Shown here: piece after piece, positions 33,055 through 43,950 of the stretch
How the letters are laid out: every line of letters starts with the position of its first letter
Position numbering within the stretch: the stretch's first letter is position 1
Origin: Mycoplasmataceae bacterium
GTDB taxonomy: Bacteria; Bacillota_I; Bacilli_A; Mycoplasmatales; Hepatoplasmataceae
DNA: 49,905 nt
Direction of reading: 5' to 3'
Assembly: GCA_013139135.1 (NCBI GenBank)
Contig: WTBJ01000007.1
Location: 1-49,905, forward strand
The notes under the pieces: model-generated
Seen by the model: the letters and a program-made list of their open reading frames with translations, nothing else
What the model was told of the DNA's origin: nothing
Database searches by the model: none
Translations under genes and position numbers: made by a program

Positions 33055-34548
33055 ATGAATAACAAATATATTATTTCATTAGATTCAGGAACAACATCAG
33101 TACGAACTCTAATCGTTGATCGATTGTCTAATGTAAAATCAATTACACAAAAGGAATTTACACAGTATTTTCCTAAACCAGGATGGGTTGAACATGATGC
33201 GAACGAAATTTATGCAGCGCAATTTTCAACACTAATTCAAGCATTACAACAAAAAAACTTAGAAATAAAGGATATCGTTGCTTTGGCAATTACAAACCAA
33301 AGAGAAACTGTTGTTGTTTGAGATAAAGAAACAGGAATTCCAATTTACAACGCAATTGTTTGACAAGATCGAAGAACTGCTAAATATTGTGAAGAACTAA
33401 AAAAAGATCAAGCATTAGTTGAAAAGATTCAAAATAAAACAGGGCTGCTCCTTGATCCGTATTTTTCAGGAACTAAAATTAAATGAATTTTAGATAATGT
33501 TGAAGGAGCAAGATTAAAAGCAGAACAAGGTCAATTGCTTGCTGGGACGATTGATACTTGATTAATTTGAAAATTAACAGAAGGTAAAGTTCATGCAACA
33601 GATTATACAAATGCATCAAGAACGCTTCTTTTCAATATCAGAACTTTACAATGGGATGATGAGCTTATTGATTTGTTTGATATTCCCAAAATAATGCTTC
33701 CAGTTGTTAAAAACTCCGCAGATGATTTTGGGACAATAAGTGTTGGAATGGTTAACGGCATTAAAATAAGTTCAGCTATTGGTGATCAACAAGCAGCATT
33801 GTTTGGTCATCGAAGAAAACCAGGAGAATTAAAAGGAACTTACGGTACAGGTGCCTTTTTAATGTTAAATACTGGTGATAAAATTATTACTTCATCAAAC
33901 GGATTGTTAACAACCATTGCTATTGGACTTAATAATAAAGTTAGTTATGCCCTAGAAGGATCAATTTATATTGCCGGTAATGCTTTAAAATGACTTAAAG
34001 AAGAATTACATCTTATTCAAGAATATGAGCAAATTGATTATTACCTATCTGGTGGAAATGACACCCAAGGCGCAATCGTTGTGCCCTATTTTGTTGGGGT
34101 TGGGGCACCATTTTGAAATTCAGAGGTTAGAGGAATCATCACCGGACTAACCCGTGGTGTTAAAAGAAAACATTTAATAAGAGCAACAGCACAATCAATA
34201 GCATTTCAAACAAAAGATATTTTTTCTAGTTTTGAAAAAGACTATGGAGAAAAAATTGTCAAAATGTCTGTTGATGGAGGAGTTGCTAATTCATCTGAGT
34301 TAATGCAATTTCAAGCAGATATTTTGGATACAAGATTATTTTTACCAAAATCTTCTGAAATCACTGCCTTGGGAACAGCGTATTTAGCTGGTCTTTGAAA
34401 TGGATTTTGAAAGGATGAAAACGAACTAGATCAATTATTAGAGTTCAAAAATATTTTCTATCCGCTAATGACAGAAAAAGAGCAAATGAGAATATATTCA
34501 AAATGACAAAATGCTGTTAAATTAGCTTTAGAGTGAAAAGAAGTTTAA
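33055..34548 (+). CDS. glpK: Glycerol kinase
   Basis: 497 codons, standard. It phosphorylates glycerol to glycerol-3-phosphate with ATP. The N-terminal [14 protein letters not shown] phosphate loop, [21 protein letters not shown], the catalytic-site WQDRRTA and [19 protein letters not shown] and the C-terminal [19 protein letters not shown] are clear. The ribosome site GGGAG lies about 10 nt before the ATG. Its product feeds GlpO next door, phospholipid synthesis, and probably the CDP-glycerol enzymes (TagD-like) elsewhere in this window. Confidence 0.97.
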
Positions 34549-34584
34549 TAAAAATTATTTAAAAATTCAAGGAGGAAATTTATA

Positions 34585-35706
34585 ATGAAAAAAGAACGTG
34601 CAAATATTGCAATTATCGGTGGTGGCGTCATTGGGATAATTATCGCTGAATATTTTTTAAATCGTGGGATAAAGGATGTTTACATAGTTGAGAAAAATAC
34701 AAAAATACTAAGAGAAACATCATCACATAATTCAGGATTAATTCATGGTGGTTTTGATGCAACACCAGGAACATTAAAAGCAAAATTTAATGTTGAAGGA
34801 AGACACATATTTGAAAGGGATTACTTTAAGGAAGGAATGCCTTTTGATTGAAAAAAAATTAGTTCAATCATTCTTGCATTTAATAGTGAAGATATTAAAG
34901 AGCTTGATAAATTATATGACCAAGGAATTGCTAACGGTTTAGAACCAAGTGAAATGCGAATTTTAGAGCGCGAAGAAATTTTGGCAATTGATCCAGGATT
35001 AAATCCCGATGTATTAAAAGCATTCATTTGTTATAGTTCAACAGTAATCGACCCAGTTGGGTTTGGTCTTTATCTTTATAAACGAGCATTAAAACATAAT
35101 TTACATGTATTGCTAAATACTAAAATTAAAAAAATTGTTCAACGCAATGGCAATTTTATTTTGGAAACAAATAATGAAATAATTATTGAAGCAGATTTTG
35201 TAATAAATGCTGCTGGAGTTTGAGCAGAACACATTGCAAAAATGGTTGAGGAAAACCCCGATTTCAAAATTGATACTAGACGGGGACAATATCGAATTTT
35301 GGATCCATCGCAAGCTCATAAAGTTGGCGATAATGTTTACTTTTTAACTCCTTCAAAACATGGCAAAGGAGTTATTGTTGCCAAAATGTTTAGTGGTCAA
35401 GTTCTTGTTGGGCCAACAGCAGAAGACGGGGTTCCATTAAAAGATATTCAACTAACTACTCCAAAAAGTTTAGAACTAGTTAAAAAGATTGGAAACTATA
35501 TCTTCCCTTCTTTGGATATGGATCGAACAGAAGAAACATTTGCTGGTTCTAGAGCAATTAATGTTACCAATCGTGATTTTCATATTGCAATGTCTAATTC
35601 AGCTCCCAATTTCTTACATGTTGCTGGAATGCAATCACCGGGGCTTTCGAGCGCTCCTGCAATTGCAAAATATGTTTTTGAATTACACAGTAAATATAAA
35701 ATATAA
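34585..35706 (+). CDS. glpO: Glycerol-3-phosphate oxidase (H2O2-forming), GlpO/GlpD type
   Basis: 373 codons. A FAD enzyme of the short mollicute type that oxidises glycerol-3-phosphate to dihydroxyacetone phosphate and gives electrons to O2, forming hydrogen peroxide. The dinucleotide fold IAIIGGGVIGIIIAEYFL is near residue 8, then SSHNSGLIHGGFD, FVINAAGVWAEHIA and the C-terminal GMQSPGLSSAPAIAKYV. The length is far below the 550-residue respiratory GlpD. AAGGAGGAAA gives a strong ribosome site. Last gene of the glp operon, followed by a strong terminator. The H2O2 role is known for mycoplasma relatives and inferred here. Confidence 0.93.
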
Positions 35707-35715
35707 TTTAATAAC

Positions 35716-35749
35716 AAAAACACAATGAAGGAATCTTCATTGTGTTTTT
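35716..35749 (+). terminator. Bidirectional terminator between glpO and manA
   Basis: AAAAACACAATGAAG pairs perfectly with CTTCATTGTGTTTTT around a 4-nt GAAT loop. A and T runs on both sides fit termination of glpO on one strand and manA on the other. Confidence 0.92.
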
Positions 35750-35763
35750 AATTTTATAAATTG

Positions 35764-36717
35764 TTAAATCGGGTTTGTAATCAAAATTTCCATTTTACCG
35801 TCAAATTTTGAATTGTTTAATTCATCATTAGTAAGAATTAAACTTTCAAAGGTTTTAACATCTTGGTCGTTAATTTTCCCTGAGCCCTTTATTACTGTAA
35901 TTACTAAAAAGTAATTATCCCTTTTGAAGTTGTATGATGATTCTCCATCAACAATTCCTTTCAATAATCGGAACTTTTTGTTTTCAACTAATTGAGTTAA
36001 TTTAAGATTTTTAGAATCATATATTTCTTTTTCAATTGGTCGTTTGTTTTCTTCAACTTTAATTACTTTTAAAGCTTTCTTTATATGTAATTCTCGTTTG
36101 TTGTCACTTTCATCTCAACGATTATAATCATATATACGATAAGTTATATCGGAAGGTTGTTGAATTTCATAAACTAGAGTTCCGCTTTTAATTGCATGTA
36201 CTGTTCCAGGTTCAATATTAAAAACATCGCCATTGTTAACTGTAACAGTTTTTATAATTTCACCAATCTTATTTGCTTTCACCTTTAGTTTAAATTCTTT
36301 TTTAGAATTAACAGTTGTTCCAATTATTATTTCATGCTCTTTATTTGCCTTTAGAATATATCATGATTCTAGTTTGCCATTCGGGAAATGACTTAGTCAT
36401 TTTGCCTGTCAATCATTTGGATGAACTTGAATTGATAAATCTTCATTTGCATCAATAATTTTAATCAATAATGGAAAATTAATAGATTTATAGTGACCAA
36501 ATAAACTACCATTCGATTTGTAAAGTTCGTTTAGACCAATTTCAAATCCATCAATATGACTTTCAATATGACTTTCACTTCCTTCATATCCAGAAGCAAT
36601 TCAAGCTTCTCCGATATTAGTGAAATTACTTTTTTCCTTATTTACATTAAAAATTTTGATAAGTTCTTTTCCACCTCATTTTGTTTCTTTATATTTTGGT
36701 ATTAATTTCAATATCAT
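35764..36717 (-). CDS. manA: Mannose-6-phosphate isomerase, class I
   Basis: 317 codons, the size of the short Gram-positive ManA. It interconverts mannose-6-phosphate and fructose-6-phosphate. Zinc ligands are visible: Gln and His in SIQVHPNDW, Glu in KANKEHE and His in EPGTVHAI, with the IQQPSDITYRIYDYNR motif downstream. The N-terminal KYKETKWGGKELIK is typical. The C-terminal cupin is present (RDNYFLVITVIKGSG). Ends just past the bidirectional terminator and is divergent from the PTS EIIABC gene, a pairing that recalls manP-manA of Bacillus. Confidence 0.93.
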
Positions 36718-36833
36718 AGTTTTCTCGCACACTCATTTTCTTTATATTTAATAATATTTTATCATTTTTTATTTATCTAATTGAATATTATCTCTCGCCC
36801 ATATACAAGTAAATAGATATGCAAGAACTGTTG

Positions 36834-36848
36834 ATATTCGAAGAATAT
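36834..36848 (+). promoter_or_regulatory. Inverted repeat before the EIIABC gene
   Basis: ATATTC-GAA-GAATAT is a perfect 6-bp repeat just upstream of the ribosome site TTTTGGAGGG (36855-36864). It may be an operator in the 151-nt divergent manA/EIIABC region. No clear match to a known site. Confidence 0.4.
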
Positions 36849-36868
36849 AATTATTTTGGAGGGTAGAA

Positions 36869-39100
36869 ATGGGAAAAAACAAAACATTAACAAGTGAAGA
36901 ATTAGTTTTCACCGCTAGTCTTAGCAATAAGAATGAAGTTTTCATGTTTATTGCTAATCAACTATTGAAACAGAATTATGTTTCGAGTGAAGAATTAGTT
37001 TTTAATAGTTTAAATGAACGCGAGCAAGAAATGTCAACTGGACTTAGCGGCGGCATAGCGATTCCTCATGGAATGATTGATAGTCTTTCGGAGCCAAAAA
37101 TCGTTGTAATTAGAACATTAGAACCAATTAATTGAAATTCATTAGATAATAAACCAGTCAATTTAATTATTGCGATTTTGGTTCCTAAAGATATTTCAGG
37201 AAGAAAAGATCATTTTGAAATATTAACAAGATTATCAGAAAGTCTAATTAAAAAAGAAGTTAGAAATAATCTTTTAACATTACCGGCAAAAGAAGTTGCT
37301 CATTATATTAATAATCAATTAATTAAAAAAGATGAGGTGTTAGAAGAAGTAAATTTAAATATTGATAACCAAGACACAATAGGAAAACCAAAAAAACAAA
37401 TTAGAGTGGTTGGGGTTACTACTTGTGTGACTGGAGTTGCTCATACTTTTATGGCTGCAAAATCTTTAGAAGTAGAAGGTAAAAAAAGAGGGTGAATTGT
37501 CCACATTGAAAAACAAGGACAAATGACAAAAGACCTTTTGAATGAGCAAGATATTATTGATGCTGATTTTGTAATTATTGCAAAATCTAAAGGAATTGAT
37601 CAACCCGAAAGATTTAATGGTAAATTGGTTTATGAAACTGATGTTGCACAACCAATAACTAATGCGGCAAAAGCTTTTGATGAGATGCTAGAAGGGGCAA
37701 CGATTCAAGCTGGTGATTCATCATCATCAACAAGTAAAGTAACCGCAAGAGGAAAAGGTCAAAAAGAAAAACCAATGCAACATTTATTGACTGGAATTTC
37801 TTATATGATTCCTTATATTGCAATGGCAGGAATAACATTAGGGTTAACTACCGCTTTTGGTTTTTCCGTTCAAGATGATGGTACTTTTGGACCTAATAGT
37901 CCAATTGCCTATGCTTTTAATACATTGGCAGGAATGGCCTTTACATTATATATTCCAATCCTAGCAATGTTTATTGCCTATTCAATTTCCGGAAGAAAAG
38001 CAATGGCTCCAGCAGCTATTTTAGCTTTAACATTGAATGTTGCTCCGATGGATGTCACAATAGGCGGAACTGATTATTTGGGAGTTTCCCCGTTTTTTAA
38101 TTGGCAGACATTAAGTTTCTCTGGTTTTGAACATTCGACATCCCTTGGATTTTTAGGAGCAGTAGCTTCTGGGTACATGATTGGTTATGGAATTAGATAT
38201 ACAACAGTTTATACTGATAAAATTGATATTCAAGCCTTTCAAACAATTTTACCCTTATTATTAATTCCATTATTTTGAACAATAGTTCCTTGATTGTTTA
38301 TGGCCTTTTTTGGTTATCTACCATTATATTGATTTGGAGTTGGAATGGGCGCATTTGTTGAAATTTTAATTGATGCTAATTTACTATGAATTGCTGGAGG
38401 ATTAATGGGAGCAATGATTTGTTTCGATCTTGGTGGACCAGTAAACAAAATTGCGATGGCGATTGGAGTTGCTTTTCTTACTACTAATCCTAGTCATCCT
38501 GAGATTAATGGAATTTGTGCGCTAGCAGTAGCAGTTCCGCCAACAGTACTAATGTTTTCAATGTTTTTTCACAAATTTACTTCATTAAAAATGGATGAAG
38601 ATGACATGACCGCAGCTGGAACTGCTTCGATTATGGGATTTTTTGGAATCACGGAAGGGGCAATTCCTTTTGCTGCTAAAGAACCTAAAAAATGAATGCC
38701 ATCATTTATTATTGCAGGAGCAGTTGGGGGAATTTTAATGTCTTTCACCGGCATTGGCGATAATGTTGCCATGTGAGGTGGCCCAATAATATGAGTTGCC
38801 GGTGGTTTTAGTAATACTAATGTTAATGCTCAAGCTTCGAATTGAGGTTATACTGCAATTTACTTTATTCCATTATTAGTAGCAGGATTTACTGGATTCA
38901 TCGTTGCTTCATTACTTGATTTTATTTATAGTGATAAATTTGTTGATTCAAAAATTGCTAAAAGTTGACATGCGCATTGATCAGCAATTAATAAAATTGT
39001 TAAGGAGAAAATGCACCCAACTAAAAGTGATTTAGGAAAGAATGAAATTGACCGTGTTGATCTTGAACAGGTTTTGGAAGATTCCTGGTTGTCTAAATAA
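36869..39100 (+). CDS. PTS fructose-family permease EIIABC
   Basis: 743 codons with three PTS domains in order: EIIA (phosphohistidine in GIAIPHG, H67), EIIB (phosphocysteine in VTTCVTGVAHT, C186) and EIIC from about residue 300 (GISYMIPYIAMAGITLGL, MICFDLGGPVNKIAM, FFGITEGAIPFA). This is the FruA fold, which in other bacteria carries fructose, mannose (ManP) or mannitol-like sugars. The divergent neighbour manA and the absence of fruK in the window favour mannose, but fructose is equally possible from sequence alone. Strong ribosome site GGAGGG. Multiple TGA codons are Trp. A terminator follows. Confidence 0.92.
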
Positions 39101-39126
39101 TTAATTAGAACAAGATATTTAAAAAC

Positions 39127-39158
39127 AAAAAACAACTAAGCATAATTGGTTGTTTTTT
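39127..39158 (+). terminator. Intrinsic terminator after EIIABC
   Basis: AAAAAACAACTAA pairs with TTGGTTGTTTTTT (one T-G pair) around a short GCATAA loop, followed by A/T sequence. Confidence 0.87.
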
Positions 39159-39402
39159 ATTTTTCAGTTTAGTGTTCATTAATATTGCTGTTCATCATTT
39201 AGTGTAATACAACCTATTATTTTTTTAAATATTTTTTATTAATTATGATATATTTAATACGGTATCAATTTACCTATTTAAAACACACAAACGAGTGGCA
39301 AAATGTAAGTTGTAACCAATAAGCTTATTGAGGTAATTTATTGGAAAATAAATTAGATTATAAATAGATTTATCTATTTATATAGAAAGGAATGAACCTT
39401 AT
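39159..39402 (+). promoter_or_regulatory. Promoter and structured leader of the S10 ribosomal operon
   Basis: The gene-free stretch 39101-39402 holds the EIIABC terminator and then this leader. TTTTTTAAATATT is at 39221-39233 and TATGAT at 39244-39249 may be the -10 box. Downstream, CAATAA (39317-39322) can pair either with TTATTG at 39325-39330 or, as CCAATAA, with TTATTGG at 39338-39344. A perfect 10-bp hairpin (39359-39368 with 39373-39382) ends just before the ribosome site AAAGGA (39386-39391). The choice of pairings suggests control of S10 operon translation, not proven. Confidence 0.5.
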
Positions 39403-39711
39403 ATGGATAATAAGGCAATCAAAATTAACCTTAAATCTTACGATGCAAATCTGATTGATAAATCAGCCGCTAAGATTGTCGAGGTTGCAAAAAAAACAGG
39501 TGCAGAAATCTATGGACCTGTTCCACTTCCTACGAAAAGGGAAGTTTTTACTGTTTTAAGATCAGTTCATGTTAATAAAAAATCACGTGAACAATTTGAA
39601 CTTAGAACACATAAAAGATTAATCGGAATTACGAAAACAACACCAGAAACAATGGACAAACTAAATCGTATTACATTACCTACAGGAGTTTCAATTAAAA
39701 TTAAACTTTAA
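39403..39711 (+). CDS. rpsJ: 30S ribosomal protein S10
   Basis: 102 codons, standard length. S10 is in the 30S head and also binds NusB in antitermination. The core [37 protein letters not shown] and the [14 protein letters not shown] loop are all present, ending [11 protein letters not shown]. No in-frame TGA. First gene of a continuous cluster of 20 ribosomal protein genes, with its leader hairpin directly upstream of the ribosome site AAAGGA. Gene order rpsJ-rplC-rplD is the conserved S10 order. Confidence 0.98.
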   Translation: MDNKAIKINLKSYDANLIDKSAAKIVEVAKKTGAEIYGPVPLPTKREVFTVLRSVHVNKKSREQFELRTHKRLIGITKTTPETMDKLNRITLPTGVSIKIKL

Positions 39712-39729
39712 TTGAGAGTGAAAGAGATA

Positions 39730-40665
39730 ATGAAGGGTATTTTAGGGCGTAAAGCCGGAATGACAACTGCTTTTAGCGAAGCAGGACATGCAATTCCAGT
39801 TACTGTGGTTGAAGTAAAACCAAACACTGTTTTACAAGTTAAAACAAAAGCAGCTAACGGATATGTCGCTACTCAACTTGGAGTAGAAGACAAAAAAGAA
39901 CAGCGAGCAACAAAAGCTGAATTAGGGAATGCTAAAAAAGCAAACACAACAGCAAAATATTTTATTAGAGAAATTAGAGACATGGGTGGTTATGACATTG
40001 GTCAAACTATCGATGCTTCGATTTTTACAGCGGGTGAATTAGTTGATGTTACTGGAATTTCTAAAGGAAAAGGATTCCAAGGAGCAATCAAAAGACATAA
40101 TCAATCTCGTGGTCCAATGGGACATGGTTCAAAATCACACCGTGTTACTGGTTCATTAGGTGATATTCGAGGAACTGTTAAAAAAACTAAGAAGATGCCA
40201 GGGCACATGGGAACTGACCAAGTGACTATGCAAAACTTAGAAATTATTGCAGCTGATGTTGCAAATAATGTTTTATTAATTAGAGGATCAATTCCTGGTC
40301 CAGCAAAAGGTTTCGTTTGAGTACGAGAAGCTAATAAGGGTCAAGGTAAATCTACCAAGCAACCTGTTAAATTGGTTAACGTTCAAGAAGAAACAATTAA
40401 AAACAAATTAATTGAGCAAGGTCATAAAGTTGGAGCTTTATTAAATTCAACAATGCAAATTGAAGAAATGAAACAAGTTCTTGCAGATGCAACTATTGCA
40501 CATGACAAGCAACAAGTAGAGCATGAAGCAATGCTTATTGAAGCTAAAAAAATAGGAATCACTAATTATAAAAAACTTTCTTCTGCTGATTTAAAATCAT
40601 CAATTGAAAAGACAAATATTGCACTTGCTAGAAAAGCAGCAAAAGCAAATGAAGGGAATAAATAA
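39730..40665 (+). CDS. rplC: 50S ribosomal protein L3 with a C-terminal extension
   Basis: 311 codons, about 100 more than the usual 209. The first 210 residues are a full L3: [52 protein letters not shown] and [13 protein letters not shown]. The extension (about 215-311) is charged and helical; the part [19 protein letters not shown] (271-289) resembles the helix-extended-helix fold of Rho-N/SAP-like domains. The ATG 39730 is used because L3 proteins start at MKGI; TTG 39712 would add six unusual residues. The TGA at 40318 is Trp. The stop overlaps rplD (TAATG). Longer L3 tails are known in mycoplasmas. Confidence 0.96.
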
Positions 40666-41300
40666 TGGCAAAATTAGATATTGTTAATGTACTTGGAAAA
40701 AAACTTTCAACTATTGATATTGCAGATGAAGTTTTTGCTATTAAACCCCATAATCAAGCAATGTTTGATTTGGTGCTTGCAGAACGTGCTTCACTACGAC
40801 AAGGAACACATTCGACTAAAACTAGAACAGAAGTTTCTGGTGGGGGACGAAAACCTTGAAAACAAAAAGGAACTGGTCGTGCGCGACAAGGTTCAATTAG
40901 ATCACCACAATGACGTGGTGGGGGAGTGGTTTTTGGACCAACTCCAGAACGAAATTATTCGTTAAAGATTAATCGTAAAGTTAAAAAATTAGCGTTAAAA
41001 TCTGGATGAAGTTACAAATTTAGTAAAGATCAACTATATATTGTTGATAATATGGAATTTCAATCACCAGTAACAAAAGACTTTAAAAAGCTTTTAGAAA
41101 ATTTGCAAATTAACAAAAAGAAAGTTCTACTACTCTTAAGTGATAATCAAAAAGATTACAACACTTATTTGTCAGCAAGAAATATTAGCAACGTTGTTGT
41201 TTATTTCCCAAGAACTGTGCTTTTAGATGATATTTTAAATGCTGATGCAATTTTAATGCAAGAAGACTCATTAAGATTAATTGAAGGGGGACTTAAATAA
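40665..41300 (+). CDS. rplD: 50S ribosomal protein L4
   Basis: 211 codons. L4 lines the exit tunnel of the 50S subunit; in many bacteria it also controls the S10 operon. [20 protein letters not shown], the tunnel loop, is present at residues 60-80 with TGA codons as Trp (W65, W83), and the C-terminal half ends [16 protein letters not shown]. The start overlaps the L3 stop and the stop overlaps the rplW start, so translation is coupled. If L4 autoregulates here, the structured leader upstream of rpsJ is the likely target. Confidence 0.97.
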
Positions 41301-41683
41301 TGAATATAAATGATATTATTATTCGGCCAATTATTACCGAAAAAAGTTCCAACGCAATGGGACAAAATGTTTATACATTTGAAGTTTCTAAAAAGGCAAC
41401 TAAAACAGATATTAAACGAGCAGTCGAATCTATTTTTGCTAAATCAGGAGCTAAAGTTAATAAAGTAAGAATTATGAACATTTCAAAAAAACCAAAGCGA
41501 CTTGGTAAATTTGATGGTTATAAAAAAGGATATAAAAAAGCAATGGTTTATCTTTCAACTGGTTCTATTCCAATTTATGGATCTGAATCTGTTGAAAATA
41601 CAAATCCTGATGCTAAACCTAAAAAAACAATTAAGATTATTAATACTGAAAAAATAATGAAAGAAGCAGAGGACAACAAATAA
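41300..41683 (+). CDS. rplW: 50S ribosomal protein L23
   Basis: 127 codons; L23 is usually 95-100, so about 25 residues are added at the C terminus ([20 protein letters not shown]). L23 lies at the tunnel exit and docks trigger factor and SRP. The core [35 protein letters not shown] and the basic loop [20 protein letters not shown] are clear. Its ATG overlaps the rplD stop, and rplB follows after 2 nt. Confidence 0.97.
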   Translation: MNINDIIIRPIITEKSSNAMGQNVYTFEVSKKATKTDIKRAVESIFAKSGAKVNKVRIMNISKKPKRLGKFDGYKKGYKKAMVYLSTGSIPIYGSESVENTNPDAKPKKTIKIINTEKIMKEAEDNK

Positions 41684-41685
41684 TT

Positions 41686-42534
41686 ATGGCAATTAAAAAG
41701 TATAATCCAACCTCTCCAGGACGAAGAAATTCTTCGGTCACTGATTATAAAGCAGTTTTAACAACTGATAAACCTGAAAAATCATTATTACAAACACTTC
41801 CAAAAAGTAGCGGAAGAAATAATACTGGTTCAATAACAGTTCGTCATAAGGGTGGCGGAGTTAAAAAAAGATATCGAATTATTGATTTTAAACGTGATAA
41901 GTTCGATATCCCCGGTAAAGTAGCAACAATTGAATATGATCCAAACCGTTCAGCTTTTATTTCTTTAATTAACTATGCAGATGGTGAAAAAAGATATATT
42001 ATTGCAACGAACAAAATGGAAGTTGGTCAAGAAATTATTTCAGGACCAAAAGCACCAATTAAAGATGGTAATAGTTTACCACTTGAATTAATTCCTGAAG
42101 GAACATTTATTCATAATATTGAATTAAAACCTAAAGCAGGTGCAGAATTAGTTCGTTCAGCTGGGACTTCAGCACAAAGATTAGGTATGGATGAAACTAA
42201 TCGTTACGTTATTGTTAAATTAGCTTCTGGCGAGATGAGAAAAATCTTAAAAGAAAACTTAGCAACAATTGGAACAATTTCAAATCCTTCGCATAATCTA
42301 GTACGATGAGGAAAAGCTGGTCGAAAACGTTATCAAGGAATTAGACCAACAGTTCGTGGTTCAGTAATGAATCCTAATGATCACCCACATGGTGGTGGAG
42401 AAGGTAAATCGCCAATCGGTCGTCCTTCACCAATGACGCCTTGAGGGAAAAAAGCACTTGGTGTAAAAACTAGAAACAAGAAAAAACATTCAAATAAATA
42501 CATTGTTAGAACAAGAAAAGGAAATAGTAAGTAG
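41686..42534 (+). CDS. rplB: 50S ribosomal protein L2
   Basis: 282 codons, standard. L2 sits near the peptidyl transferase centre and bridges the subunits. [20 protein letters not shown], the RNA-binding [17 protein letters not shown] block and the C-terminal [20 protein letters not shown], with the His needed for activity, are intact. Two TGA codons (42307 and 42441) are Trp, so the gene continues past a false stop at 42307 and ends at the TAG 42532-42534. No deviation from the family. Confidence 0.98.
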
Positions 42535-42543
42535 GTATAAATT

Positions 42544-42822
42544 ATGACAAGATCACTTAAAAAAGGGCCATTTATTGATGACCATTTAGCTAAAAAAGTT
42601 CAAAAACATATTGATGAAAAGTCAAAAAGACCAATCAAAACATGATCAAGACGATCAACTATTTTTCCTAACTTTGTTGGTATAACTTTTCAAGTTCATA
42701 ACGGTAAAGATTTTATTAATGTTTATGTTCTTGAAGACATGGTTGGACACAAGTTGGGCGAATTCGCCCCAACTAGACGTTTTACTGGCCATGGTGAAAA
42801 TAAAAAAAAGGGAAAGAAATAG
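42544..42822 (+). CDS. rpsS: 30S ribosomal protein S19
   Basis: 92 codons, standard. S19 is in the 30S head and contacts the A-site tRNA region through bridge B1a. [35 protein letters not shown] and [15 protein letters not shown] are diagnostic. It is interrupted in a standard-code reading by the TGA of TWSRR, which codes Trp, so it is easily missed. It lies 9 nt after rplB and 10 nt before rplV, the conserved order. Confidence 0.97.
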
Positions 42823-42832
42823 GGGTAATTAA

Positions 42833-43183
42833 ATGGAAGCAAAATCTACTGCCAAAATTGTTCGTGTTTCTTCACAAAAAGCGAACTTAGTTGCTGAATT
42901 AATTCGAAATAAACCAATCGAAGATGCAATTGCACTTCTTGAAAATTCAATTACTAAATCAGCACCACTGATTTTAAAAGTATTAAATTCAGCAGTTGCT
43001 AATGCAACTGAAAACCACGGAATGTTAACTGAAAATCTCTATGTTTTAGAGGTATATGCAACAGAAGGTCCAACAATGAAACGTTTTCGAGCGCGAGCCA
43101 AAGGGCGAGCAGATCAAAAACTAAAACGAACTTCGCATATTACAGTTAAAGTTTCAGATGAAAAAAGAGGAGTTAAAAACTAA
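42833..43183 (+). CDS. rplV: 50S ribosomal protein L22
   Basis: 116 codons, standard. L22 spans the exit tunnel and its loop forms the macrolide-sensitive constriction with L4. MEAKSTAKIVRVSSQKANLV, NATENHGML and the hairpin loop GPTMKRFRARAKGRADQKLK are clear. The ribosome site AGGGG precedes the ATG, and the stop overlaps the rpsC start (TAATG). No in-frame TGA. Confidence 0.98.
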   Translation: MEAKSTAKIVRVSSQKANLVAELIRNKPIEDAIALLENSITKSAPLILKVLNSAVANATENHGMLTENLYVLEVYATEGPTMKRFRARAKGRADQKLKRTSHITVKVSDEKRGVKN

Positions 43184-43950
43184 TGGGTCAAAAATCATCA
43201 CCAACAGGATTACGATTAGGGATTGTTAAAGATTGACAATCTAAATACTTCGCGTCATCAAATAAAGAATGATCAGCTTGAATTGTTCAAGATAAAAAGA
43301 TTCGAAAACATCTTGTTAAATATAACAAGGAATATGCAATCGGAACTGTAATTATTGAACGAGTTAAAAAAGAAATCAATATCAAAATTAGAACTGCAAA
43401 AGTTGGAGCGGTATTGGGACAAGAAGGTTCAAATATTAAAAAATGAGAACTTGAACTTGCAAAGATAATTAAAGATAAAAATTACAAAATCAGAATTAAT
43501 GTTGAAGAAATTAAAAATCCTGATTTAGATGCTAACGTAATTGCAAACGAAATTGCTGTTGCTTTAGAAAGTCGTATGTCATTTAGAATTGCTCAAAAAA
43601 GAGTAATTCGAAGAGTTATGAGATCTGGAGCAAAAGGAATTAAGACGCAAGTATCGGGCCGATTAAACGGAGTTGATATGGCAAGAACTGAAGGATATTC
43701 TGAAGGAGTAGTTCCACTACAAACCTTTAGAAATGATATTGATTATGCCATTGCTGAAGCTCACACTACATATGGAGTGCTTGGAGTTAAAGTATGAATT
43801 TCTCGTGGAGAAGTTTTAAAAGGACAAGAATTAAAAGAACCTAGTGCGCCAAAACGTCGTGAATTTAAACCACGAGGACAACGTCCTGATTATAATAAAA
43901 AGCCTAGTTCAACAACTCAAGGTAATAATAATGCGAAAGGGAATAAGTAA
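43183..43950 (+). CDS. rpsC: 30S ribosomal protein S3
   Basis: 255 codons, with a basic, Pro/Asn-rich tail of about 40 residues beyond the usual 215. S3 lies at the mRNA entry of the 30S subunit. [18 protein letters not shown] starts the protein, the KH domain has [15 protein letters not shown], and the C-terminal domain has [20 protein letters not shown] and [14 protein letters not shown]. Six TGA codons are Trp. It overlaps both neighbours by one base (TAATG), so its translation depends on rplV. Confidence 0.97.

Noticed and set aside
39712-39729. TTG start for L3
   Set aside because: L3 proteins begin at [10 protein letters not shown], matching ATG 39730.
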